Shown here piece after piece: positions 1-6,344 of a stretch of 6,929 nucleotides of DNA. Position 1 is the stretch's first letter. Each line of letters starts with the position of its first letter. Under the pieces are notes generated by a model that did not search any database, was not told the DNA's origin, and worked only from the letters and a program-made list of their open reading frames with translations. Source of the stretch: an uncultured Clostridia bacterium (GTDB lineage Bacteria > Bacillota > Clostridia > Christensenellales > CAG-917); assembly GCA_946056785.1 (NCBI GenBank), contig CAMGKS010000063.1, forward strand, positions 1-6,929, written 5' to 3'. Made by a program: the position numbers and the translations under genes.

Positions 1-99
1 TATATTTGCTACTTTAATATATCGACTTTAGCGGCTTTATTATATCAGCGTTTTCAACGCTAAAGCGTTTAAACGTAGGAAATTTTATGTATATTTAAA
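1..99. other. Non-coding, AT-rich end of the window
   Basis: No start codon with a plausible ribosome binding site or reading frame of note occurs on either strand. In many Bacillota rlmN follows rsmB closely; here nothing like it begins within 99 bases, so the operon may end at rsmB or the next gene lies further on. A TATAAT hexamer on the minus strand (44-39) lacks a good -35 element at normal distance. Confidence 0.5.
47..75. repeat. Cluster of overlapping palindromes after rsmB
   Basis: On the plus strand the half-sites AGCGTT (47-52), AACGCT (56-61) and AGCGTT (64-69) alternate, so the middle one can pair with either neighbour (loops of three and two bases). The last half-site runs into a perfect ten-base palindrome, CGTTTAAACG (66-75). 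The cluster begins 25 bases beyond the final rsmB TAA. No T-run follows it on either strand, so it is not a standard intrinsic terminator. It could mark the transcript's 3' end or a protein site. Confidence 0.5.
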
Positions 100-138
100 T
101 TACTTTTTAAACCTTGCGATAAAAAAGCCGTCCCACTA
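100..138 (-). other. Conserved RsmB C-terminal tail downstream of the in-frame TAG
   Basis: Continuing the rsmB frame past TAG (138-136), the codons are TGG GAC GGC TTT TTC ATC-type sense codons that translate as WDGFFIARFKK before TAA at 102-100. DGFF[IVM]A is the well-known closing motif of RsmB and its relatives. Such a match in the right frame and place, directly after the LP dipeptide that normally precedes it by a few residues, is very unlikely by chance. I therefore treat 100-1359 as the ancestral gene extent and the TAG as an interruption within it. Confidence 0.85.
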
Positions 139-1359
139 TTTAAACGGTAACACCGTCAAAGCATTGTCACTTAATTTTAAACACGGCACGTTTTTATATA
201 AATTTTCGTCTATCTCGTCAGGGTTCAGAGAAGAATTTTTCAGAATAAATTCAACGTTTTCAAAATTTTCTTCTTTAAATAACGTGCAAGTCGAATAAAT
301 CAAAGTCCCGCCGTTTTTTAAATATTGCACTGCGTTGCTTAAAATTTTCTTTTGCGTTGCAGCCATCTGCTTTATAGTGCTTTCGTTATGTCTTAAAAAT
401 ACGTCGGGATGTTTTCGAAAGGTTCCAAAACAGCTGCAAGGAGCGTCAACCAAGACGCAATCGAACTTTCCAACATAATTTTGATTGAGTTTGGTTGCGT
501 CGTTCACTTCCGTTTTAAGATTCTCGACCATCATTCTTTTGCAATAACTTTTAATTTGTTTGACTTTTAAATCGTTGACGTCGCATGCCGTCACGTTGCA
601 ACTGTTATTTATCTGAGCGGCATAAACCGATTTTCCGCCGGGAGCCGCACACAAGTCTAAAACTTCGCCGTAAGGCTTCATAATCTGCACGGTCAGCATC
701 GATGAAGGAGATTGAATCGTAATCGCCCCATCCGAAAACATTTTTTTTACCGACGAACAATTTCTTACGGACAGTCCGCCGACCGTCGTCTCGAAAAATT
801 CCGTTTTTTCGCTTTCCAATCTTTTTTCGACTTGATTTAAAGAACAAATTTTCGGATTATTGCGGATATGTTCAAGTTCAAAAGGCGGTTCGTTTAAAAT
901 TTTTTGGGCAATATCGACGCCGTATTCGTCAGCAATTCGCTTCACAAACCAAAGCGGTTTAGCGCTTGTAAACGATAAATTTTCAAGACCGTCGGATAAA
1001 AATTTAAAATCTTTTTTTGCAACGTTTTTTAAAACGGCGTTAACGAATCCGCTTACTCCGCTCTTACCTAACTTTTTGGCAAGTTCAACAATACCGTTCA
1101 CTATTGCATAATCGGGCAAAGAATCCATATATAATAAACAATATACGCCGATTTTTAAAAGCACTAAAACGGACGCTTTAGGTTTTTGCTTTACGTGCTC
1201 AGAAACAATATATTCAAGTTGAACGTCTTTTTCCAAAACGCCGTAGATAATTTTTGTTGCCGCACCGCTGATATCTACTTTGGACATTGCCGCGTCGAGA
1301 TATGCGCTGCGTATGTAAATATCGCTAAGCACGTTATAAGCAGTTTCAAAATATTTCAT
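136..1359 (-). CDS. rsmB: 16S rRNA (cytosine-967-C5) methyltransferase, C-terminus cut short by an in-frame TAG
   Basis: S-adenosylmethionine-dependent enzyme that makes m5C967 in 16S rRNA. As read to the first stop it has 407 residues from the ATG at 1359-1357, which I prefer for its GGTGA five bases upstream; a GTG at 1368-1366, overlapping fmt, would add three residues and cannot be excluded. An N-terminal NusB-like RNA-binding domain (about 1-125) is followed by the Rossmann-fold methyltransferase: SAM motif VLDLCAAPGGKS (233-244), DAPCS (305-309) with Cys308, and YSTCTL (355-360) with nucleophile Cys358. DAPCSCFG has an extra Cys where DAPCSGxG is usual. After LPFK the frame meets TAG (138-136), yet 11 further codons give WDGFFIARFKK and TAA, the conserved end of the family. 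The product is thus missing its last motif unless the TAG is read through, mutated only in this strain, or a sequence error. Full length would be 419 residues. Confidence 0.93.
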   Translation of the reverse strand: MKYFETAYNVLSDIYIRSAYLDAAMSKVDISGAATKIIYGVLEKDVQLEYIVSEHVKQKPKASVLVLLKIGVYCLLYMDSLPDYAIVNGIVELAKKLGKSGVSGFVNAVLKNVAKKDFKFLSDGLENLSFTSAKPLWFVKRIADEYGVDIAQKILNEPPFELEHIRNNPKICSLNQVEKRLESEKTEFFETTVGGLSVRNCSSVKKMFSDGAITIQSPSSMLTVQIMKPYGEVLDLCAAPGGKSVYAAQINNSCNVTACDVNDLKVKQIKSYCKRMMVENLKTEVNDATKLNQNYVGKFDCVLVDAPCSCFGTFRKHPDVFLRHNESTIKQMAATQKKILSNAVQYLKNGGTLIYSTCTLFKEENFENVEFILKNSSLNPDEIDENLYKNVPCLKLSDNALTVLPFK

Positions 1360-1360
1360 A

Positions 1361-2296
1361 TTATTCACCGAAAACCTTACCCGTTTCTAAGCGATGACCT
1401 TTCAAATACTCTTTTGACGGCATTCTTTTTGAGTTTTGTGCCTGAATTTCGTCCAAGCTGATAAAACCGCCATTACACTTAACGATCAAACCGCTTTTTA
1501 TGTCGGCTTTTACTATTTCGCCGTTTCTACGGTTTAAATCAAGACCGTCCAAGTCGGCTTTCGATATTTTAAAAACTTTAATCATGATTCCGTCCAAAAA
1601 CGTAAAGGCAGTAGGCCAAGGCGTAACGCCGCGTATGAAACAATCTAACTGAGATGCCGTTTTAGAAAAATCAATAAGTCCGTCGTTTTTAGTGAATTGC
1701 TTGCAAAAAGTAGCTTTTGCAGCGTCTTGCGGCGTAAATACAGCCGTTCCCTTTTCAACAGCCTCCAATGCTTCGCAGATAGCTTCTCCGCCTAAAACGC
1801 TAAGTTTGTCGAACAATTCTCCCGCCGTCATATTTCCTATCGGGATTTTTTTATACAACAGCACGTCGCCTGCGTCCACTTCTTTGACGGTACGCATAAT
1901 CGTAACGCCTGTTTCCTTTTCACCGTTTATTATCGCTGTCTGTATCGGAGAACTACCTCGATATTTTGGAAGCAATGAAGCGTGAACGTTCAAAGTCCCA
2001 TATTTGGGAATAGCTAAAAATTCATCGCTTAATATTTGCCCGAATGCGGCTGTCACGACAACGTCCGGTGAAATTTCTTTTATTTTTTCAATTCCGTCAC
2101 GACTAACTTTTTCAAATTGCAAAAGATTCAAACCGAGTTCCAAGGCTTTATTCTTTACGGGAGAAAACGTTACGGCTTTTCCCCTCCCTGATTCTTTGTC
2201 ACAACCCGTAACTACTGCCGCAATTTCAAATTCGGCGTTTATCTTTTCAAGAATATTGGCAGAAAAATCTGCCGTTCCCATAAAAATTACTTTCAT
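1361..2296 (-). CDS. fmt: Methionyl-tRNA formyltransferase
   Basis: Transfers a formyl group from 10-formyltetrahydrofolate to methionine on initiator tRNA, giving the fMet-tRNA used to begin translation. The 311 residues match the family. The N-terminal formyltransferase domain (about 1-180) starts with MKVIFMGTADF and carries the catalytic set Asn103 and His105 in NVHASLLPKYRGSSP and Asp141 in VDAGD. A linker leads to the C-terminal tRNA-contacting domain (about 205-311), recognised by KNDGLIDFSKTA, the IRGVTPWPTAFT segment near 222-233 and the closing MPSKEYLKGHRLETGKVFG. GTAD replaces the more common GTPD and RGSSPI the more common RGAAPI, both small changes. The ATG at 2296-2294 gives the expected family N-terminus directly. 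The TAA stop lies at the rsmB start. Adjacent def and fmt encode the two halves of the formylation cycle, a usual pairing. Confidence 0.97.
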   Translation of the reverse strand: MKVIFMGTADFSANILEKINAEFEIAAVVTGCDKESGRGKAVTFSPVKNKALELGLNLLQFEKVSRDGIEKIKEISPDVVVTAAFGQILSDEFLAIPKYGTLNVHASLLPKYRGSSPIQTAIINGEKETGVTIMRTVKEVDAGDVLLYKKIPIGNMTAGELFDKLSVLGGEAICEALEAVEKGTAVFTPQDAAKATFCKQFTKNDGLIDFSKTASQLDCFIRGVTPWPTAFTFLDGIMIKVFKISKADLDGLDLNRRNGEIVKADIKSGLIVKCNGGFISLDEIQAQNSKRMPSKEYLKGHRLETGKVFGE

Positions 2297-2345
2297 ATTA
2301 TCCCTTAGAACATTTTAAAAATTCGCAATTTAATAAAATTTGCAA
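2297..2345. other. def-fmt intergenic gap
   Basis: This 49-base AT-rich gap is the largest inside the operon. It holds a modest ribosome binding site for fmt (minus strand AAGGGA at 2306-2301, four bases before the ATG) and an 11-base direct repeat with one mismatch (AATTCGCAATT at 2320-2330 and AATTTGCAATT at 2337-2347), the second copy running into the def stop codon. I see no convincing promoter or terminator. Confidence 0.5.
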
Positions 2346-2801
2346 TTATTCCTCGTCGCTCAGTTTATTGCATCTGTCAATGAATAAAATTCCGTCTAAA
2401 TGGTCCATTTCGTGTTGACAAGCTACAGCATTAAATCCGTTTACGGTTTTTACGTATTTGTTACCGAATCTGTCAAAAGCTTCAAACGTAATTTCTTCAG
2501 CTCTTACGACTTCTCCCGATTTGTTTTTAACGGATAAGCATCCCTCTTTGCCTTTTTGCTTTCCTTTTTGACTGATAATAACCGGATTAACCATTTCGAG
2601 AAATAAATCTTCGGTCATTACGATACAAACACGCTTTAAAACAGCCACTTGCGGTGCGGCAAGTCCCACCCCGTCGGCGGCAATGAGCGTCTCTTTCATA
2701 TCGTCTAACAAAATTGCAAGTCGTTCGTCAAATTCGGTCACTTCACGACACTTTTTTCGCAAAAGTTCGTCAGGAAGCTGAATTATCTTTCTTTTCGCCA
2801 T
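2346..2801 (-). CDS. def: Peptide deformylase
   Basis: Metalloenzyme that removes the formyl group from the N-terminal methionine of new proteins, undoing the modification made through Fmt, whose gene follows. The 151 residues are normal for a compact type 1 enzyme. The three family motifs are present in order: GVGLAAPQ (44-51), EGCLS (86-90) with metal ligand Cys88, and QHEMDHLDG (129-137) with ligands His130 and His134 and catalytic Glu131. The protein begins with the usual I-x-x-x-P-D-x-x-L-R pattern (IIQLPDELLRKKC). Two local oddities: EGCLSV is followed by Lys91 where Pro is usual, and the loop just before it is the basic near-repeat QKGKQKGK (78-85). The ATG at 2801-2799 has a good ribosome binding site overlapping the end of priA. 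It stops at TAA, 49 bases before fmt. All catalytic residues are intact, so I expect an active enzyme. Confidence 0.97.
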   Translation of the reverse strand: MAKRKIIQLPDELLRKKCREVTEFDERLAILLDDMKETLIAADGVGLAAPQVAVLKRVCIVMTEDLFLEMVNPVIISQKGKQKGKEGCLSVKNKSGEVVRAEEITFEAFDRFGNKYVKTVNGFNAVACQHEMDHLDGILFIDRCNKLSDEE

Positions 2802-2805
2802 AATT

Positions 2806-2811
2806 TCTCCT
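2806..2811 (-). promoter_or_regulatory. Shine-Dalgarno of def overlapping the priA stop codon
   Basis: The minus strand reads TAGGAGA followed by AATT and then the def ATG. The priA TAG stop (2812-2810) shares its last two bases with the AGGAGA ribosome binding site. A ribosome terminating on priA would therefore sit on the initiation site of def, which suggests coupled translation. Confidence 0.75.
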
Positions 2812-4966
2812 AATTTAAACTTTGTGGGTTTAATTCAACAAAGCAATTCGTTTTCCCTTTGTTTTCATAAACAATCTTATGTATAATTTTTATTGTTTCA
2901 TCCGCTACTTCGCACTTTAATCTCATTAATACCTGATAGCGAATTTTGTTTTTAATTTTATTTATCGGCGAACGCATCGCTCCAAGATATATAAAATTAT
3001 CTTTAGGCAGTTCTTTGATTTTTAAATAAATGTTTTTTACCGTTTCAAAAGCGAGCTTATCGTCCTCACCTGTGCATAAAACTCTTACAATAACGCTGAA
3101 AGGAGGAAATTTCGTAACGAGTCTTGTATTTATTTCCTTTGCATAGAAACCTTTATAATCATAGTTTTTTGCAAATCTGAAAACGTAATTATTCGGAGAA
3201 AAAGTCTGAAGAATAACTTTTCCCTCTTTATCCGCTCTTCCCGCTCTTCCCGCTACCTGCGTAACCAACTGAAACGTCCTTTCGCTTGAACGGTAATCGT
3301 CAAAATACAGCGAAAAGTCAGCGTCCAGAATGCCAACAAGCGTTACGTCGGAAAAATCATGTCCTTTTGCAATCATCTGAGTGCCGACCAAAACGTTTGC
3401 CTCGCCTTTTGAAAACTTATCCAAAATTTCAAAATGCGAACCTTTTCTTGCAGTAGTGTCGTTATCCATTCTTATAACTTTTGCGTCAGGAATTGATTTT
3501 TCAATTTCTTCTTTTACTTTTTGCGTTCCAGTTCTTCCGTGTTTTATGTTTAAACTTCCGCATTTCGGACAACGTGAAGGCATAGCGTATGCTCTGCCAC
3601 AATAATGGCATTTAAGTTTTTCGACGTCTTTATGATACGTCAATGAGACGTCGCACTCTTCGCAAACGGGAATATAACCGCAGTCACGACACATAATAAA
3701 CGAACTGAAACCACGGCGGTTTATGAAAATCATAGCTTTTTCGTTTCTTTCAACGGTAGATTTCAAAGCGTCGGTCAATGCGTATGAAAAAATGCCGTTG
3801 TTGCCGTTTCTGATTTCGTTTGCCATGCTTACAATTTCGATAGGAGGAAGATGACTGCCCGATATTCTGTTAGGCATTTCAACAAGTTTATATTTCCCTT
3901 CATCAGCCAATTTGTAGGTCTCAACGTCGGGCGTTGCACTTCCCAAAACCAAACTGCAATTATTATATTCGGCTCTGAATTTTGCTATCAACCTTGTGTC
4001 AAAACGCGGATTAGAATCGCTTATATAACTCGAATCGTGTTCTTCGTCGATAATGATGATCCCGACGTTTGAAAGCGGAGCGAAAACGGCACTTCTTGCC
4101 CCTACGGCTATCTTTGCCTCACCGTTTTTTAATCTCGTCCACTCGTCGAATCTTTCACCGTCGCTAAGTCCGCTATGCAAAATAGCAACGTCCGAACCGA
4201 ATCTCGCACGCATAATTTTCAGTACTTGCGGCGTAAGAGATATTTCCGGTACAAGCATAATCGCAGTCTTGTTATTACTTAAAGCACGCTCTATTAAGCG
4301 TTGATATATCTCGGTTTTTCCGCTTCCGGTAACACCGTGCAAAAGATATAAACCTTCGCTTTCGGTTATAATTTCAAGAGCTTTTTTTTGCTCGTCAGTC
4401 AATTTTACGATTTTATTTTCAGCGACTTCGTCTTTGAAAGGAATACGCAACAATTCTTTTTCAAATTTAACGGCATACCCTTTTTCGATAAGTCCGTTAA
4501 CGGCGGATGTTCCGTATTCCTCGACTGCTTTTGTTAAAGACAATTCGCCTAAGCTGAGCAAACTCTCGGCTAAAGCCGCCTGCTTTACCGCTCTTTTAAA
4601 AGATACGGACGCAGATAAACTATCGCTCGGTTTTAAAAAAAGCCTTTTAAGGCTTGCAGATTTATCAAAACGCAAAGCGGAAGGAATAAGCAACCTTACA
4701 ACGTCGATATACCGCAAAAAAAACTTATCTTTCATATAAAAAATAAGTTTTATCATTTCGGCGGAAATCGGTTGATCGAGCACTTTAATTATCGGTTTTA
4801 AACGTCCGTTAAAATCTGACTTCTCTTTCACTGCAAGAACGAAACCGATAAGAGTCTTATTGCCAAACGGAACTAAAACTCTGCTTCCGACGCTTGCTTC
4901 GCCTTCATAATCAAATACACGGTCTAGATCGTCGGTTGATATATCGACAAGCACTTCAAGAGTCAT
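2810..4966 (-). CDS. priA: Primosomal protein N', replication-restart helicase PriA
   Basis: 3'-to-5' superfamily 2 helicase that recognises stalled forks and loads the replicative helicase machinery. The 718 residues are typical or slightly short. The order is an N-terminal 3'-end-binding domain (about 1-95, VDISTDDLDRVFDY then LVPFG), a winged-helix region (about 105-170), helicase lobe 1 with Walker A GVTGSGKT (211-218), DEEHD (307-311) and GSATP (342-346), then lobe 2 with the zinc domain carrying eight cysteines (426, 429, 435, 438, 453, 456, 466, 469), VGTQMIAKGHDF (527-538), LDAD (547-550) and QVAGRAGR (570-577). The C-terminus, ELNPQSLN, fits the usual D-x-[DN]-P-x-S end of the family, so its TAG is a true stop. 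ATG at 4966-4964 overlaps the coaBC stop. Only a weak AGGA at 4980-4977, ten bases away, could serve as ribosome binding site, so coupling to coaBC is likely. All helicase and zinc residues appear intact. Confidence 0.97.
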   Translation of the reverse strand: MTLEVLVDISTDDLDRVFDYEGEASVGSRVLVPFGNKTLIGFVLAVKEKSDFNGRLKPIIKVLDQPISAEMIKLIFYMKDKFFLRYIDVVRLLIPSALRFDKSASLKRLFLKPSDSLSASVSFKRAVKQAALAESLLSLGELSLTKAVEEYGTSAVNGLIEKGYAVKFEKELLRIPFKDEVAENKIVKLTDEQKKALEIITESEGLYLLHGVTGSGKTEIYQRLIERALSNNKTAIMLVPEISLTPQVLKIMRARFGSDVAILHSGLSDGERFDEWTRLKNGEAKIAVGARSAVFAPLSNVGIIIIDEEHDSSYISDSNPRFDTRLIAKFRAEYNNCSLVLGSATPDVETYKLADEGKYKLVEMPNRISGSHLPPIEIVSMANEIRNGNNGIFSYALTDALKSTVERNEKAMIFINRRGFSSFIMCRDCGYIPVCEECDVSLTYHKDVEKLKCHYCGRAYAMPSRCPKCGSLNIKHGRTGTQKVKEEIEKSIPDAKVIRMDNDTTARKGSHFEILDKFSKGEANVLVGTQMIAKGHDFSDVTLVGILDADFSLYFDDYRSSERTFQLVTQVAGRAGRADKEGKVILQTFSPNNYVFRFAKNYDYKGFYAKEINTRLVTKFPPFSVIVRVLCTGEDDKLAFETVKNIYLKIKELPKDNFIYLGAMRSPINKIKNKIRYQVLMRLKCEVADETIKIIHKIVYENKGKTNCFVELNPQSLN
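4635..4655 (-). terminator. Terminator-like hairpin and T-run within priA
   Basis: On the minus (coding) strand, AAGCCT, TAAA and AGGCTT form a six-pair stem with a four-base loop (4655-4640), and a run of seven T bases starts within the last stem bases (4641-4635). This is the shape of a short intrinsic terminator pointing along the operon. It lies in priA codons for about residues 104-111 (SLKRLFLK), a stretch that family constraints may not fix. The stem is short and two pairs on each arm end are A-T, so it may be weak or a product of AT-rich coding sequence. Confidence 0.25.
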
Positions 4967-6144
4967 AATTTAACTATCCTGTTTAAAATTTCGTTTGCCA
5001 CGGCAGACTTATCCATACAAGGCAGCTCTTCTTCGTCGGTTTCAGACAATATGGTAACGATATTGGTATCGACGTCAAAACCGGCTCCCGGCTTAGTTAC
5101 GTCGTTTGCGACAACCAAATCGGCGTTTTTAGAATGAAGTTTCTTTTTGGCGTTTTCAACTAAATTTTCCGTTTCCGCAGAAAAAATAACCAGCTTTTTG
5201 TCGCCTTTGATTTCTCCGACAGCCTTTGCTATATCAGGATTTTTTTCCAACTCTAACGAAAGAGACTCAGCTTTTATCTTCTGTTCGGAAAAGTTTTTAA
5301 CCTTATAATCTCCGGGCGCGGCGGCTTTTATGACTATATCGGCGTCAGGCAAATTTGTCAGAACGGCGTCAAGCATCTGAGCGGTGGTTTCAACATAAAT
5401 CGTTTTATATATTCCGTTCGGAACTTGAGCGGTCGTAAAGCCTTTGACAAGTATTACCCTGCCGCCCCGCTCCTGAACGGCATTTGCAATAGCAAATCCC
5501 ATTTTACCCGAACTGTTATTCGATATATATCTTACGCCGTCTATCGGCTCACGAGTAGCTCCGGCAGTAATTAAAACTGTTTTTCCTGCAAAATCCTGAA
5601 CGGGCGAAACCGTCTTGACAATAAGATTTACGATATCTTCAGGGCTCGCCATTTTTCCTTTGCCCGTATCTCCGCAAGCAAGATTGCCGACAACAGGCTC
5701 CAAAACGATATATCCGAGCTTTTTGAGTTTTTCGAGATTAGCCTCCGTCTGCTTAGCTTCGTACATATTCGTATTCATGGCAGGACAAATTATTATTGGA
5801 GATTTTACTGCAAGTAAAGTCGTAGTCAGCATATCGTCTGCAATTCCCGACGCAAGTTTTGCAATTATATCGGCACTTGCCGGAGCAACGACAAAAACAT
5901 CTCCTTTTTTTGCTAAGGAAATGTGTTTTACGTCGAATTCAAAATCACGGTCGAACGTATCCGTAACAGCTCTGTTTTTCGTAAGCGTTTCGAAGGTCAA
6001 CGGAGTAACGAATTCCGCCCCGTTTTTTGTTAAAATAACGTCGACGTTCGCTCCCATTTTTACAAGGCTTGACGCAATTTCGCAAGCTTTGTACGCAGCT
6101 ATAGATCCGCTTACGCCTAAGACTACCGACTTACCGTATAACAT
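4963..6144 (-). CDS. coaBC: Bifunctional phosphopantothenoylcysteine decarboxylase / phosphopantothenate-cysteine ligase
   Basis: Carries out two consecutive steps of coenzyme A synthesis: CoaB joins cysteine to 4'-phosphopantothenate using CTP, and CoaC, an FMN enzyme, decarboxylates the product to 4'-phosphopantetheine. The length (393 residues) is normal for the fused protein. The CoaC half (about 1-180) shows the flavin-binding SGSIAAYK (12-19), active-site His74 in KHISLAK, the PASADIIAKLASGIADDMLT segment (88-107), PAMN (121-124) and ACGD with Cys158. The CoaB half (about 185-393) shows ITAGATREPIDGVRYISN (192-209), SSGKMG (211-216), AAAPGDY (274-280), the KIK lysine pair 289/291, SAETEN (322-327) and NDVTKPGAGFDVDTN (347-361). 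DGVR and AAAPGDY differ slightly from the usual DPVR and AAAVADY but all main positions are kept. Its ATG is joined to the rpoZ stop as TGATG and I see no Shine-Dalgarno sequence upstream, so it probably depends on ribosomes finishing rpoZ. It ends in TGA, overlapping priA as ATGA. Confidence 0.97.
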   Translation of the reverse strand: MLYGKSVVLGVSGSIAAYKACEIASSLVKMGANVDVILTKNGAEFVTPLTFETLTKNRAVTDTFDRDFEFDVKHISLAKKGDVFVVAPASADIIAKLASGIADDMLTTTLLAVKSPIIICPAMNTNMYEAKQTEANLEKLKKLGYIVLEPVVGNLACGDTGKGKMASPEDIVNLIVKTVSPVQDFAGKTVLITAGATREPIDGVRYISNNSSGKMGFAIANAVQERGGRVILVKGFTTAQVPNGIYKTIYVETTAQMLDAVLTNLPDADIVIKAAAPGDYKVKNFSEQKIKAESLSLELEKNPDIAKAVGEIKGDKKLVIFSAETENLVENAKKKLHSKNADLVVANDVTKPGAGFDVDTNIVTILSETDEEELPCMDKSAVANEILNRIVKL

Positions 6145-6344
6145 CAGTCTTTATCGTTAACGATTTTGATTTTTCCCTCATAAATCTCTTTACAAGCGAG
6201 AGAAATAGGCTTCATGCCCGAATCGGCAAGATATGAACTGTCTTGAGTTACAAGTTCTCTTGCACGCTTTGCAACCGCACAAGTAAGCGCATATCTACAT
6301 TCAGCTTTTTTAATAAGTTTATCGATTGGTGGGTCAATCATCAT
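6144..6344 (-). CDS. rpoZ: DNA-directed RNA polymerase omega subunit
   Basis: Small RNA polymerase subunit that helps fold and hold the beta' subunit. The 66-residue protein is near the short end for clostridial omegas. Visible family features are an N-terminal PPIDKLIKKAECRYAL segment (residues 5-20), the helix AVAKRARELV (23-32) that matches the A-A-K-R-A-R-[EQ]-[LI] signature, and a C-terminal KPISLACKEIYEGKIKI segment (45-61) equivalent to the usual KP[IV]xxAxEEIxxGKI. Two adjacent ATG codons (6344-6342 and 6341-6339) could start it. The first is preferred because GGAGG at 6358-6354 lies nine bases upstream, against twelve for the second. The start region overlaps the end of gmk by 11 bases and the TGA stop shares its last base with the ATG of coaBC, so translation is probably coupled on both sides. 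Identification rests on the helix signature, size and place between gmk and coaBC. Confidence 0.95.
   Translation of the reverse strand: MMIDPPIDKLIKKAECRYALTCAVAKRARELVTQDSSYLADSGMKPISLACKEIYEGKIKIVNDKD

Noticed and set aside
39..44. TATAAT hexamer on the minus strand as a promoter for a gene beyond position 1
   Set aside because: No acceptable -35 element lies 16-18 bases upstream (the nearest TTGAAA is only seven bases away), and such hexamers are common in AT-rich DNA.
136..138. Genome-wide reassignment of TAG to an amino acid, including pyrrolysine
   Set aside because: priA ends in TAG exactly where the family C-terminus is expected, TAA and TGA also end genes normally, and no other gene here has an interrupting TAG. 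A single site does not support a changed code.
605..847. Minus-strand 80-codon frame within rsmB in another phase
   Set aside because: It lies wholly inside the conserved RsmB methyltransferase region in another phase and shows no domain features.
1023..1036. CGTTTT/AAAACG inverted repeat in rsmB
   Set aside because: It is a short, mostly A-T stem inside a coding region with no T-run in a useful place, as expected by chance in this composition.
2320..2347. Imperfect 11-base direct repeat in the def-fmt gap as a regulator site
   Set aside because: It is very AT-rich, has one mismatch and overlaps the def stop codon. Chance is a sufficient explanation without comparative data.
3232..3258. Nine-base tandem repeat in priA
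   Set aside because: It encodes the GRAGRA part of the conserved helicase motif QVAGRAGR, so the repeat follows from the protein sequence.
5615..6160. 181-codon open frame on the plus strand opposite coaBC
   Set aside because: The overlapping minus-strand frame is an unmistakable CoaBC with catalytic residues throughout. The antisense frame resembles no family I know and has no convincing ribosome binding site.
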